Origin: Marinimicrobium sp038419845
GTDB lineage: Bacteria; Pseudomonadota; Gammaproteobacteria; Pseudomonadales; Cellvibrionaceae
Length of the DNA stretch: 64,000 bases
Direction of reading: 5' to 3'
NCBI RefSeq assembly: GCF_038419845.1
Contig: NZ_JBCAQT010000013.1
Span: 1-64,000, forward strand
Each line of letters begins with the position of its first letter. Positions within the stretch are counted from its first letter, which is position 1. Below, piece by piece: positions 1 to 8,027 of this stretch. The position numbers and the translations under genes were made by a program. The notes under the pieces were generated by a model. That model was not told where the DNA came from and did no database searches. It saw only the letters and a program-made list of their open reading frames with translations.

Positions 1-58
1 CTTAGCGCCGATGGTAGTGTGGGCCTTGCCCATGTGAGAGTAGGTCATCGTCAAGCTC
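1..58 (+). rRNA. rrf: 5S ribosomal RNA, 3' end only
   Basis: The first bases carry the conserved 3' half of a gammaproteobacterial 5S rRNA (CGCCGATGGTAGTGTGGG, then CCCATGTGAGAGTAGGTCAT and CGTCAAGCT). The 5' part lies outside the window, so an rRNA operon transcribed rightward ends here. The exact 3' end is approximate to a few bases. A strong terminator follows within 10 bases. Confidence 0.93.
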
Positions 59-66
59 CTAAAATG

Positions 67-105
67 AAATACCCCGAATCAGCAATGGTTCGGGGTATTT
101 TTTTA
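67..105 (+). terminator. Intrinsic terminator of the rRNA operon
   Basis: AATACCCCGAA and TTCGGGGTATT form a perfect 11-bp stem around a 10-nt loop, followed by a T run. It lies directly behind the 5S rRNA and closes the rRNA operon. Confidence 0.93.
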
Positions 106-156
106 TGGGCCCGAAAAAGCTCGAGGTGCTTGCCGATGCCCTGCGGTCATGGTCAT

Positions 157-262
157 CGATGCCATCCATGGCATCGCCCCTTCGGGCAGCGTTCATTGAG
201 CGCTTCCCTGCGCTCAACCCTTCAGGCAGCTTCGCTGTGCCAATCTGCTCCCGGCAGATTGG
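157..262. repeat. Array of three TCC-loop hairpins
   Basis: Three perfect hairpins stand in a row. CGATGCCA/TGGCATCG (157-164/169-176) has loop TCCA. TTGAGCGC/GCGCTCAA (196-203/210-217) has loop TTCCCT. CCAATCTGC/GCAGATTGG (240-248/254-262) has loop TCCCG. The stems are unrelated in sequence but each apical loop contains TCC. The same loop motif recurs in the structured element at 61213-61645. No coding frame is credible here. Function unknown; it may be a remnant or member of a structured repeat family. Confidence 0.6.
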
Positions 263-275
263 TCAAGCTCCTAAA
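262..275 (+). repeat. 14-bp direct repeat of the 5S rRNA tail
   Basis: GTCAAGCTCCTAAA at 262-275 repeats exactly the bases 50-63 at the 3' end of the 5S rRNA, about 210 bp away. The hairpin array sits between the two copies. This could be a duplicated insertion boundary or a remnant of an rRNA-operon end; chance cannot be excluded for a repeat of this length. Confidence 0.5.
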
Positions 276-280
276 GGCGG

Positions 281-301
281 GTAGGGTGGGCTCCGCCCAC
301 C
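281..301. repeat. REP-like GTAGGG palindrome
   Basis: GTAGGG is followed by the palindrome GGTGGGCTCCGCCCACC (285-301). This resembles short interspersed palindromes that are common between proteobacterial genes. Two further GTAGGG-headed segments lie at 61380 and 61402 inside the structured element near the right end of the window. Confidence 0.55.
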
Positions 302-709
302 GCAATGCCCTATCTCTGCTACGTCCCTCTCTTCTCCCCCTGTTCAAAGGTCATCGCTATGCCACGGTGACGGTTGAAGCGGAGGCTCAACAGATTCTCC
401 GGGTAGGCAGGGGGACGCCGCCGCCCTGATGTCCGTCCTCCTCTCGAAGGAAGATGCCAGGCCGTGCTGGCAGGGTTGGTTCAATCTGGCTATAAGCAGC
501 GGACTGGCTCCGGCACGGCGGTTTGGCCGGCCCTTAAAGGGATGAGTGGAAGGAAATGCAGCAAAGTGCGCCGTATCGTATGAAGGCCGGCGCTCTGTAA
601 GGAGGATGAATAGCAGGGATGATCAACCGAATGACTTATGGGAACTAAGATAACAACTAATTGTTTCTGGAGAGAGGAGCGGCGTTTTTCGGGAAAGCGT
701 GATCAAACT
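302..709. other. Intergenic stretch with no recognisable gene
   Basis: About 400 bases between the repeat cluster and the receptor-gene terminator. Short open frames exist but none has a ribosome binding site plus recognisable protein sequence. I see no RNA gene, promoter pair or insertion-sequence remnant that I could defend. Confidence 0.5.
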
Positions 710-744
710 AAAAAGGGGGAATACCGGCAGCGCCGTTATTCCCC
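710..744 (-). terminator. Terminator of the TonB-dependent receptor gene
   Basis: Read on the minus strand, GGGGAATAACGGC pairs with GCCGGTATTCCCC (one mismatch, 3-nt loop) and is followed by a T run (plus-strand A run at 710-714). It lies about 97 bases beyond the receptor stop codon. Confidence 0.8.
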
Positions 745-840
745 AAGAGACGATAGATCTATGGTTGGATCATCGCTACAGCTACCGCCAGGAGAGCGGG
801 ACTGAATGTGGTAGACCTTCCATGGTCCGAAAACAACTTC

Positions 841-3192
841 TTAGAAGTTGTAGGCAACACTGAATGTTGCGTGACGTGGCAAGATGAAACGACCGTTGGT
901 TCCGGTACCAGAGCGGGGGTCACCTTCCGTCAGTGCAGCTTCATCGGTCAGGTTGTTAATAGCCAGCTGGAATTCAACATCATCGACATTGACGATAACG
1001 CCAAGATCAACCGCTTCGTAGCTGTCCAGTGTCACGACATTGGCGTTACCACTGAAGCGCTCATCAACAAGGCTCAGCGTGCCGAAGATGGAGGCGTTAA
1101 CCGTTGAACTAAAGTCGATTTGATAGCTGGGGGTCAAACGAACCTGAAGATCAGGCTGCCGGGCGACCGAGTTGCCTTTGTTTGCACCGGTCGTCAATTC
1201 CGCGTCCTGAATAGTGGCGTTCAGGTTCAAGTCGAAGTTGCCCAGATACAGGTTACCGTCCAGCTCGACACCAATGGCTTCGGTTTCTTCGCGCTCGAAG
1301 TCGCCCGCGCCCTGGCTGCCGAAAGGTTGGCCCTGGGTTTCGTTGTAGAAGCCCGTCGCGTAGAGAGAGTACGCGTTCTGATCCAGTTTGTAGCCCAGTT
1401 CGAACTGCTGAACATCAATGATCAAGTCGGATCCGTCTTCGAAGTCACCGAAGAAATCGCGGTAGGTGTCAAAGTCCGGGAACTTGACGCCGTCGTTGAT
1501 GCGGGCAAACACGCCAGAGTCCCTGGTAAGGTCGTAGTTGAGGGCCGCTGTGTAGGTGAACTCGGTTTCGTCGGAATCGACGATAACGTCGTTGATACCA
1601 TCGAGGGCACCGACATCGGCACTGTACTGAGTCGCGCGGTTGACGGCACGGACACCAGCATCGAACTTAAGGTCGTTGACTCGTTGCTCGACGGCGGCGT
1701 AAAAGGCGTTTTCTTGTGCCTCGCCGACGGCGTCGACGTTAAAGGTGAAACCACAGCTCGCCTGATCGAAGGACTGACAGGCCAACTCGTCGGGATTGTC
1801 GTCCATGGGCAGGCTGTCGGGGTCAAGCAATTGGCCGTCAGAGCGAAGCTCAAACCACTTGGAGTTGCCGATAGACCATTGCTCGGATACGTCCCAAGCT
1901 GAGGTATAGAGGCCTAACGTAACTTTGGTGGTGTCCCACTGTTTGGCGAAACTCAAGTCGTTGCTGAAAGACTCAACCTGCTTGTTAACAACCCAAGCAC
2001 CGAACTTTTGTACGAGGGCGTCCGCGCCAACGGAGTCGCCACTGACATTCTGAGCGCCTTGCTCGTCGGTCAATGTACCCAAGCGAGCGGCTGAGCCATC
2101 GGGTACGAAGCCCGCGGTATTGGCATCACCGCTGGTGTAACTGAAACGGTCCGTAAAGGTCCAGTTGTCGGGCAGATCCAACGTGATTGAGCCGCCGGTG
2201 ATGCTGCCATCCCAGCCGCGCCCTTGGCCCATATCGCGGGTCTCAACTGAATTGGTTGAACCGCCTTGACCATCGGGAGTGGCAAAAGGAACCAGTACGT
2301 TGCGGTTGGCTGGGCCAACAAAGGTGAAGTTGCCGTCAAGGCCGGTGGAGTTGCCCTCGGTATCGCGCAAAGAGACCGGCAGGAACCACGTGCCGTGATC
2401 GTCGGTCTTGCGGTGATAAACGTTGAGCTCACCGTTGTCAAGGATCTTGGTCAGGTTGACCGTGAACTGTTGGCCGTCTTCCGTATTGAAGTTGCCGTCG
2501 CGTGGGTTTCTGGAGCTTGAAGTGTAGCCACCGACCATGTAGTAGAGATCGTCGGCTAGCTTGCCGCTGCTCATGGCATCAACCCGCTGAAGACCGAAGT
2601 CCGAGGTGCTGTATTTGAACACGCCCTCGGACTGTTCACCGCCCTCCTTCAAAATGAAGTTGGTGGTGAGACCGACCTGGCCGTTGGAAAATACCGGGTT
2701 TGGTCCACCCCGCAAGCCTTCCATCCGCGCGATGGTCACATCAGTGCGGAACATTGTGGAGTTTTCCAGGAAGGAAAGCGTTGGTGGCGGAAAGACCGGC
2801 ATGCCGTTCATGCTGACAGTTACGAAAGGAGCATCGCCGCCACTGGGGAAACCACGCACGAAGATGTTGGCACCGGATTTACCACCGGAGCTTTCCACCC
2901 ATACACCCGGGACCGACTTCAACAGGTCGGCCGTGCTGCTGGGGGCGCGGCGTTTGATGGCCTCTTCGTCGATATTGGTAACGGCGAAGCTGGCATCCAG
3001 CTTGCGCATTTCGGCACCACCGGGGGTACCTGTAACGACCACCTCTTCAATTCTTTCAGGCGGTGCCTCTTGGGCGTATACAGGCGCGTGTAACGCCAAT
3101 GCAGCTAGCGAGCCCAGCCAAAGAGCCGTGTGTTTTTGAGGCATGCGTAGTGCAGATGAAATGAATTGGGGTAACAGTTTCTGCTTCATCAT
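841..3192 (-). CDS. TonB-dependent outer-membrane receptor
   Basis: Predicted outer-membrane active transporter, 783 aa, energised by TonB-ExbBD, probably importing a carbohydrate. Residues 1-40 form a signal peptide with a likely cut after VYA. A TonB box (EEVVVTG, 49-55) follows, then a plug domain to about residue 170 (VPGVWVESSGG, NIFVRGF) and a 22-strand-type barrel ending in the typical aromatic C-terminus AYNF. Two ATG codons open the frame; AGGAG lies 8 bases before the first. The promoter carries the same TTGCAA palindrome on its -35 as the phosphorylase/transporter pair, so it is probably controlled by the LacI-type regulator nearby. The substrate cannot be read from sequence. A role in siderophore or vitamin uptake is the alternative but fits the context less well. 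Confidence 0.9.
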   Translation of the reverse strand: MMKQKLLPQFISSALRMPQKHTALWLGSLAALALHAPVYAQEAPPERIEEVVVTGTPGGAEMRKLDASFAVTNIDEEAIKRRAPSSTADLLKSVPGVWVESSGGKSGANIFVRGFPSGGDAPFVTVSMNGMPVFPPPTLSFLENSTMFRTDVTIARMEGLRGGPNPVFSNGQVGLTTNFILKEGGEQSEGVFKYSTSDFGLQRVDAMSSGKLADDLYYMVGGYTSSSRNPRDGNFNTEDGQQFTVNLTKILDNGELNVYHRKTDDHGTWFLPVSLRDTEGNSTGLDGNFTFVGPANRNVLVPFATPDGQGGSTNSVETRDMGQGRGWDGSITGGSITLDLPDNWTFTDRFSYTSGDANTAGFVPDGSAARLGTLTDEQGAQNVSGDSVGADALVQKFGAWVVNKQVESFSNDLSFAKQWDTTKVTLGLYTSAWDVSEQWSIGNSKWFELRSDGQLLDPDSLPMDDNPDELACQSFDQASCGFTFNVDAVGEAQENAFYAAVEQRVNDLKFDAGVRAVNRATQYSADVGALDGINDVIVDSDETEFTYTAALNYDLTRDSGVFARINDGVKFPDFDTYRDFFGDFEDGSDLIIDVQQFELGYKLDQNAYSLYATGFYNETQGQPFGSQGAGDFEREETEAIGVELDGNLYLGNFDLNLNATIQDAELTTGANKGNSVARQPDLQVRLTPSYQIDFSSTVNASIFGTLSLVDERFSGNANVVTLDSYEAVDLGVIVNVDDVEFQLAINNLTDEAALTEGDPRSGTGTNGRFILPRHATFSVAYNF

Positions 3193-3319
3193 TTTGTTTA
3201 CTCCTCCCCTAAGGGGCTACTTATTGTTGACGGGCGATGGTGAGCGTTGCGACATTCCCCTTTGCGTTCTGTTCTGACAATGCAAGTGTTTCAATGGGAA
3301 TCCCCGACGCTTCAAATTA

Positions 3320-3358
3320 AGTGTAGGTCAGCTAATGTCGTATTGCAATCGATTGCAA
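3320..3358 (-). promoter_or_regulatory. Receptor promoter with LacI-type operator on the -35
   Basis: The perfect 16-bp palindrome TTGCAATCGATTGCAA lies at 3343-3358. On the minus strand its second half TTGCAA (3348-3343) works as a -35, with a 17-bp spacer and a -10 TACACT (3325-3320). A bound LacI-family dimer would occlude RNA polymerase. The rest of the interval 3193-3541 is AT-rich leader. I see no confident terminator for the upstream pgmB gene. Confidence 0.75.
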
Positions 3359-3541
3359 ATAAAGATACAAACGATTTCATAATAAAAAAAGGCTTTCATA
3401 TTCCTTAACATTCAATGGAAAATTGAGGGGCTTTTAAGCTCTTCCCCCTGAGCATAGTCCATGGGATAGGCTCACGCACAATGTTGACAGCGCAGAGGAT
3501 GTGCCGTGACGTGATGACCTTGTCGGTATTGAGCGTTAGTG

Positions 3542-4201
3542 TCAGGCTTGTGGCCCAAAAAAGGTTTTCGCGTCAAAATCCTCCAACGAAGCCACGATCA
3601 AGTCGGCCTCGGCTAATGCCTTGGGGTCGCCCACACCCACAGCAAACATATTGGCGCGTTTGATGGCGGTGACACCAGCCGCCGCATCTTCAAGCCCCAT
3701 ACACTCGCTGGGGGGCAGGTTGAGTCCAGCCGCCGCCGTCAGAAAAATTTCCGGGTCGGGTTTGGGGTGGTTAATCCGGGCCGCGTCGGCGATGTATTGA
3801 AACTGATGGGCGATGCCCAACCCCTCCAGGACCGCTTGGGCGTTTTTGCTGGCGGAGGCCAGGGCCATGGGCACCGACCAGGCCGTTAGTTGATCGAGCA
3901 GTGTTTTGGCGCCAGGTAGCATATCCTGTGGAGTGAGCATAGTGATCAGCTGTTGGTAGTGGCGGTTTTTACGATTGGCCAGTTCCTGCTTCTGTTCATG
4001 GCTATAACGGCCCGGCTCGGTACGCTCGAGAACGATATCCAGTGATGCCATTCGATCGACGCCCTTGAGACGCTCGTCGGCGTCCCCGGGGATCTCGAAC
4101 CCCTCCTGCTGGGCCAGGCGCTGCCAGGCGGCGAAGTGCAGGCAGGCGGTGTCGGCAATAACGCCATCCAGATCAAAAATGGCGGCTTTGAATCGGCTCA
4201 T
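3542..4201 (-). CDS. pgmB: Beta-phosphoglucomutase (HAD superfamily)
   Basis: Converts beta-glucose 1-phosphate, the product of an inverting disaccharide phosphorylase, into glucose 6-phosphate in the cytoplasm. 219 aa. It shows the HAD nucleophile D10 and acid/base D12 (FDLDGV), T18, H22, K46 and R50 (KGVDR), S116 in LASAS, K147 in HPKPDP, and the metal ligands E171-D172 in GLEDAAAG. These match the known residues of Lactococcus beta-PGM at a constant offset of one or two. The start codon overlaps the stop of the phosphorylase gene by 4 bases (ATGA), so the two are translationally coupled. This pairing makes the assignment much firmer than for a lone HAD protein. Confidence 0.94.
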   Translation of the reverse strand: MSRFKAAIFDLDGVIADTACLHFAAWQRLAQQEGFEIPGDADERLKGVDRMASLDIVLERTEPGRYSHEQKQELANRKNRHYQQLITMLTPQDMLPGAKTLLDQLTAWSVPMALASASKNAQAVLEGLGIAHQFQYIADAARINHPKPDPEIFLTAAAGLNLPPSECMGLEDAAAGVTAIKRANMFAVGVGDPKALAEADLIVASLEDFDAKTFFGPQA

Positions 4202-6552
4202 GATGCGTTGTCCTCGCGCAGCGTGGTAGCGGTGTAGTCGGTGTTCGGTTGCTCCAGCCGCAGCTCCTGGTCGCCACTGATCAGGGTCAGGGGAGGGCCA
4301 GACAGAAGCTGATAGCGGGTGCCATTGGGGGCCACCGATACGCTCAGTTGACGACCTTGGATGCGAACCTTGAAACGGTAATGGGTAATACCCTCGGGCC
4401 GTGTAGGCGCAAAGTGCAACTGCCCTTTATGGATACGCATGCCGGCGAAGCCCTGTACCATGCACAGCCAGGTGCCCCCCATGCAGGCGGTATGTACGCC
4501 ATGCTGGGTGTTGTTGTGGTGGTTATCCAGGTCCATGCGCGCTACCTGACTGAAATAGTGACGGGCCTTATCGGCATAACCCAGCTCATTGGCCAGTATG
4601 CTGTGCATGCAGGCGGACAGGGTCGAGTCGTGCGTGGTGATGGGCTCGTAAAAGTCGTAGTCCCTTCGCTTTTCTTCCAGACTAAAGTTCTCACTGAGCA
4701 GAAAGAGCGCCAACACCGTATCCGCTTGTTTGCACACCTGGTGCCGGTAAATGGTCAGCGGGTGGTAATGCAACAACAGCGGGTATTTGTCTTTGGGCGT
4801 GTTGGCAAAGTCCCAGCGGGGCTTGTCCAGAAAGCTGTCGTCCTGCAGATGAATGCCCGATTCGTCATCGTAGGGTAGAAACATGCGCTCGGCCGCTTCC
4901 CGCCACTCGTTGACTTCGGCCTCGGACAGATTCAGGTTTTGAACCAGTTCCTCGAAGCGTCCGGGATGGTCGCATTGCAGCCAGTGGTAGAGCTCCGAGG
5001 CATAACGCAGATGGGCTTGAGCCATGGCGTTGGTGAAGTAGTTGTTGTTGACGAGGGCTGTATATTCATCCGGGCCGGTCACCTCGTTGATGCAAAAACG
5101 GTTGTCTCTATGCGGGTTGTAATGCCCGATCTGCAACCAGAGCCGGGCGGTCTCCCAGACAACTTCCGCGCCGACATCCAGTATCAGCTGGTTGTCGCCG
5201 GTAGCGAGATGGTACTGCTTGATTGAGTAGGCGACGTCGGCATTGATATGAAACTGGGCCGTGCCTGCCGGGTAGTAGGCCGAACACTCCTCACCACCGA
5301 TAGTCCGCCAAGGGAAGAGGGCGCCTTTGGAGATGGCCAGCTCCCGGGCGCGGTCCCGGGCCGCATCCAACAGGCTGTAACGGAACTGAATCAGGTTGCG
5401 GGCGAGCTCCGGCTGGGTGTAGAGAAAGAAGGGGAAAATATAAATTTCACTGTCCCAAAAATAGTGCCCATCGTAGCCGTGGCCGGTCAGGCCTTTGGCG
5501 GCTATGTTGGTGCCGGGGGTGCGGCCCAGGGATTGAAACAAGTGGAAGAGGTTAAAGCGCAGGCCCTGCTGCAGCTCGGGGTCACCCTCAATCTCTATGT
5601 CCGAATCTTGCCAAAAGCGGTCCATTGCCTGGCGCTGCTGTTGGGCATAGTGACCAAAGCCTTTCTGACAACTGGCCAGGAGGTGACTCTGTATTTTCTG
5701 GGTGGATACTTCTTCATTTTCGTGCAACCAGGAGTAGCACAGTGCGTACTTGGTCAGAGTGATAGTCTCGCCTGCCTTGGCATCTAGCTGATGATGGTGG
5801 GCGGCACTGTAAGAGCCCAGTCGTTCCGGCTGGGTCGATAGGGGCTGCTTCCCATGGAATCGATCAGTGGCGGCACTTACCAGAGTAAAGCCGCTGCTGC
5901 GCAGTCGTTGGCTTACCAGCAAGCCGTGTTCATCCGCTTGGCATTCGAGAGGTTTGAGGTCGTCCGGATTGATGCCGGAACCCACCCGGGGGTCGTCGCT
6001 CGCTTCGGCCTGGGCCGGGGTGGCATCAAGGTAAGAGCTGATCTCCAGGCGGCCGCTGAAGTTCTCCGGCGTGACGCGGTATTCGGTAACGATGAGGTGA
6101 CGGTCGGTCAAGGATACCAGCCGACGGCTTTCAATTTTCAGGGTTTGCCCGCCCTCGGTTTGCCAGCGTAGGTCGCGGCTGAGTAGGCCGTTATCAAGCT
6201 GCAGCTCACGGTGATGCCCCAGCACTTTGCCTCGCTTCATGTCCATCAGTTCGCCATTCAGCTTTATGCTGAGCTGGTGGGGCAGGGCCGTCGAAGCAAT
6301 GCGTTGGTTGTTCTTGGCATAACCGTAGGCGGACTCGCCGTAGGTGATAGGCTCGGAAAAGTAGACCCCGTTCAGGTAACAGCCGTGCTGATCGGCAGCT
6401 CCCTCCAGTCCCTCCTCGAAGGTACCGCGCAGTCCTATGTAGCCGTTGCCCAAGGCGAACAGAGTGGCATTGAGGCTGTAGTGTTCGGGCCTGAAGCTCG
6501 ACTCGGTAACACGCCAGGGGTTGTTGCCGAGGTTCTGCGTGTGTTTTTGCAT
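4198..6552 (-). CDS. GH65 alpha-glucobiose phosphorylase (trehalose/kojibiose/maltose type)
   Basis: Inverting phosphorolysis of an alpha-linked glucose disaccharide to beta-glucose 1-phosphate plus glucose. 784 aa, the usual GH65 length. It has an N-terminal beta-sandwich (LFALGNGYIGLRGTFEEG, about 30-47), an (alpha/alpha)6 barrel from about 310 to 690 (GYDGHYFWDSEIY) and a small C-terminal beta domain. The general acid is most likely E496 in VTGPDEYT; NNNYFTN follows. AGAGGA precedes the ATG. The next gene, pgmB, uses its product. Specificity is not certain: the PITYGESAYGY region and GPDEYT look more like trehalose or kojibiose phosphorylases than classical maltose phosphorylase. No signal peptide, so it acts in the cytoplasm on an imported disaccharide. 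Confidence 0.93.
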   Translation of the reverse strand: MQKHTQNLGNNPWRVTESSFRPEHYSLNATLFALGNGYIGLRGTFEEGLEGAADQHGCYLNGVYFSEPITYGESAYGYAKNNQRIASTALPHQLSIKLNGELMDMKRGKVLGHHRELQLDNGLLSRDLRWQTEGGQTLKIESRRLVSLTDRHLIVTEYRVTPENFSGRLEISSYLDATPAQAEASDDPRVGSGINPDDLKPLECQADEHGLLVSQRLRSSGFTLVSAATDRFHGKQPLSTQPERLGSYSAAHHHQLDAKAGETITLTKYALCYSWLHENEEVSTQKIQSHLLASCQKGFGHYAQQQRQAMDRFWQDSDIEIEGDPELQQGLRFNLFHLFQSLGRTPGTNIAAKGLTGHGYDGHYFWDSEIYIFPFFLYTQPELARNLIQFRYSLLDAARDRARELAISKGALFPWRTIGGEECSAYYPAGTAQFHINADVAYSIKQYHLATGDNQLILDVGAEVVWETARLWLQIGHYNPHRDNRFCINEVTGPDEYTALVNNNYFTNAMAQAHLRYASELYHWLQCDHPGRFEELVQNLNLSEAEVNEWREAAERMFLPYDDESGIHLQDDSFLDKPRWDFANTPKDKYPLLLHYHPLTIYRHQVCKQADTVLALFLLSENFSLEEKRRDYDFYEPITTHDSTLSACMHSILANELGYADKARHYFSQVARMDLDNHHNNTQHGVHTACMGGTWLCMVQGFAGMRIHKGQLHFAPTRPEGITHYRFKVRIQGRQLSVSVAPNGTRYQLLSGPPLTLISGDQELRLEQPNTDYTATTLREDNAS

Positions 6553-6615
6553 CGGGGGTCCTCTTTATTCTGGTGGCCTGGGCACAAGGCCCGGTCCTGC
6601 GTATGGCTGATGAGA

Positions 6616-6659
6616 CCAGTATAGCAGTATTGCAATCGATTGCAATACTGCTATACTGG
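6616..6659. promoter_or_regulatory. Mirror-symmetric divergent promoter/operator (44-bp perfect palindrome)
   Basis: A 44-bp perfect inverted repeat is centred on TTGCAATCGATTGCAA (6630-6645). On the plus strand -35 TTGCAA (6630-6635), 16-bp spacer, -10 TATACT (6652-6657). By symmetry exactly the same promoter points left toward the GH65 gene. The operator covers both -35 elements, so one repressor dimer would silence both genes equally. Expected starts are near 6664 (+) and 6611 (-). Confidence 0.85.
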
Positions 6660-6767
6660 AGGTGCGGTTGGCATTCTGAGTTCAGGGGGGCGAGGCGCCG
6701 GCCGGGACTGAAAAAGAGCCGCCTGCCTTTTAATGCAGCACATTTACTAAAACGAAGGTCAATAACA

Positions 6768-8006
6768 ATGAGTAAGCGCCTGATTATCCTGGTATTGATG
6801 CTCAACTACTTCTTGTTCGGTCTGCTGCTGAACAGCGTGGGTGTCGTGATCATGCAGTCGATCAACAGTTTTGGTGTGACCAAGGAGAGCGCCGCCCTGC
6901 TGGAAGGGTTCAAGGACATCCCCATCGCCGTGGTGTCATTCCTGGTGGCTTCTTTTCTCCCCCGGCTGGGGTATCGTCACGCCATGATGATTGGTTTGGT
7001 CGTAGTGATGCTGGCCTGCCTGTCCATGCCCATTCTGAGCAGCTTCTGGGCCACCAAAATGCTGTTTCTTTCGATCGGGGCCTCGTTTGCACTCATCAAA
7101 GTATCGGTTTACGCCAGCATCGGCTTGCTTACTTCGGGCAAGCAGGGTCACGCCAGCCTGATGAACGCAATCGAGGGCGTGTTCATGCTGGGCGTGCTTT
7201 CGGGCTACTGGGTCTTCAGCTTTTTTATAGACTCCGATAATCCGGCCAGTCAGGAATGGTTGAATGTCTACTGGTGGCTGGCAGCCATCTGCTTGTTCAA
7301 CCTGCTGGTGATGAGCTTTATCCGGTTCGGCGAAGGGGAGGTTGCTCCCCCCGGTTCCAGCTTGAGTCGGGACTTCCTTGCCATGCTGCGCTTGGCCGCC
7401 CGGCCCCTGGTGTATATTTTCGTGATTTCGGTGTTCCTCTACGTTCTCATTGAGCAGGGGTTGGGTACCTGGCTGCCCACTTTCAATAACGAGGTTCTGG
7501 GCTTGCCTAGTGCCATCAGTGTTCAGGTCACCAGCATTTTCGCTTTAAGTCTGGCTGTAGGCCGCTTGAGTGCCGGGCTTTTGCTACGGAGAGTCAGTTG
7601 GTATATCCTCTTGAGCGGCTGCATTCTGGGGATGGGCGTGCTCATGGTTCTGGTCATGCCTTTGTCGTATGATGTGGAAGTGGCAGCTGACGTGAACTGG
7701 TTCAGCATGCCGTTGGCGGCCTATCTGATTCCTCTTATCGGGCTTTTTATGTCGCCTATTTACCCCGCCTTGAGTTCAGTGGTCCTGAGTTCCCTGCCGT
7801 TGCGGGAGCAGTCCTCCATGGCGGGCCTGATCATTGTGTTTTCGGCGCTGGGCGGCACTACAGGCGCCATGGTCACCGGTGTGATTTTTGGCCGTTTTGA
7901 CGGACAGACGGCGTTCTATTTGGCCCTGGTTCCCATGGCTGTTATTCTGGTGCTCTTGCGCGGGCTCAAAAGGGAAACCGAACGAGCTCCGGCGGAAGTG
8001 AGCTGA
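6768..8006 (+). CDS. MFS sugar transporter (FucP/GlcP-like)
   Basis: Inner-membrane major facilitator, 412 aa, about 12 hydrophobic segments, resembling the fucose/glucose proton-symporter branch. The first segment begins at once (LIILVLMLNYFLFGLLLNSV). The open frame extends to 6573, but that start lies upstream of the promoter (expected transcription start near 6664). ATG at 6768, preceded by AAGG, is therefore chosen; it gives a normal MFS N-terminus. It is transcribed divergently from the phosphorylase gene through a shared symmetric promoter and is followed 21 bases later by the regulator. Likely cargo is the disaccharide cleaved by GH65, or glucose; the sequence does not decide. Confidence 0.87.
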   Translation: MSKRLIILVLMLNYFLFGLLLNSVGVVIMQSINSFGVTKESAALLEGFKDIPIAVVSFLVASFLPRLGYRHAMMIGLVVVMLACLSMPILSSFWATKMLFLSIGASFALIKVSVYASIGLLTSGKQGHASLMNAIEGVFMLGVLSGYWVFSFFIDSDNPASQEWLNVYWWLAAICLFNLLVMSFIRFGEGEVAPPGSSLSRDFLAMLRLAARPLVYIFVISVFLYVLIEQGLGTWLPTFNNEVLGLPSAISVQVTSIFALSLAVGRLSAGLLLRRVSWYILLSGCILGMGVLMVLVMPLSYDVEVAADVNWFSMPLAAYLIPLIGLFMSPIYPALSSVVLSSLPLREQSSMAGLIIVFSALGGTTGAMVTGVIFGRFDGQTAFYLALVPMAVILVLLRGLKRETERAPAEVS

Positions 8007-8027
8007 TTACATGAAAAATTAGGTACT

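Noticed and set aside
19..429. 136-residue open frame overlapping the 5S rRNA end
   Set aside because: It runs through the rRNA tail, the terminator and the hairpin array, has no ribosome binding site and no recognisable protein pattern.
1120..1902. 260-residue open frame on the plus strand inside the TonB receptor gene
   Set aside because: Antisense shadow of a gene with clear family motifs; codon content follows the opposite strand.
6573..6767. 65-residue N-terminal extension of the MFS transporter
   Set aside because: It would begin upstream of the promoter and pass through the palindrome; ATG 6768 gives a normal membrane start.
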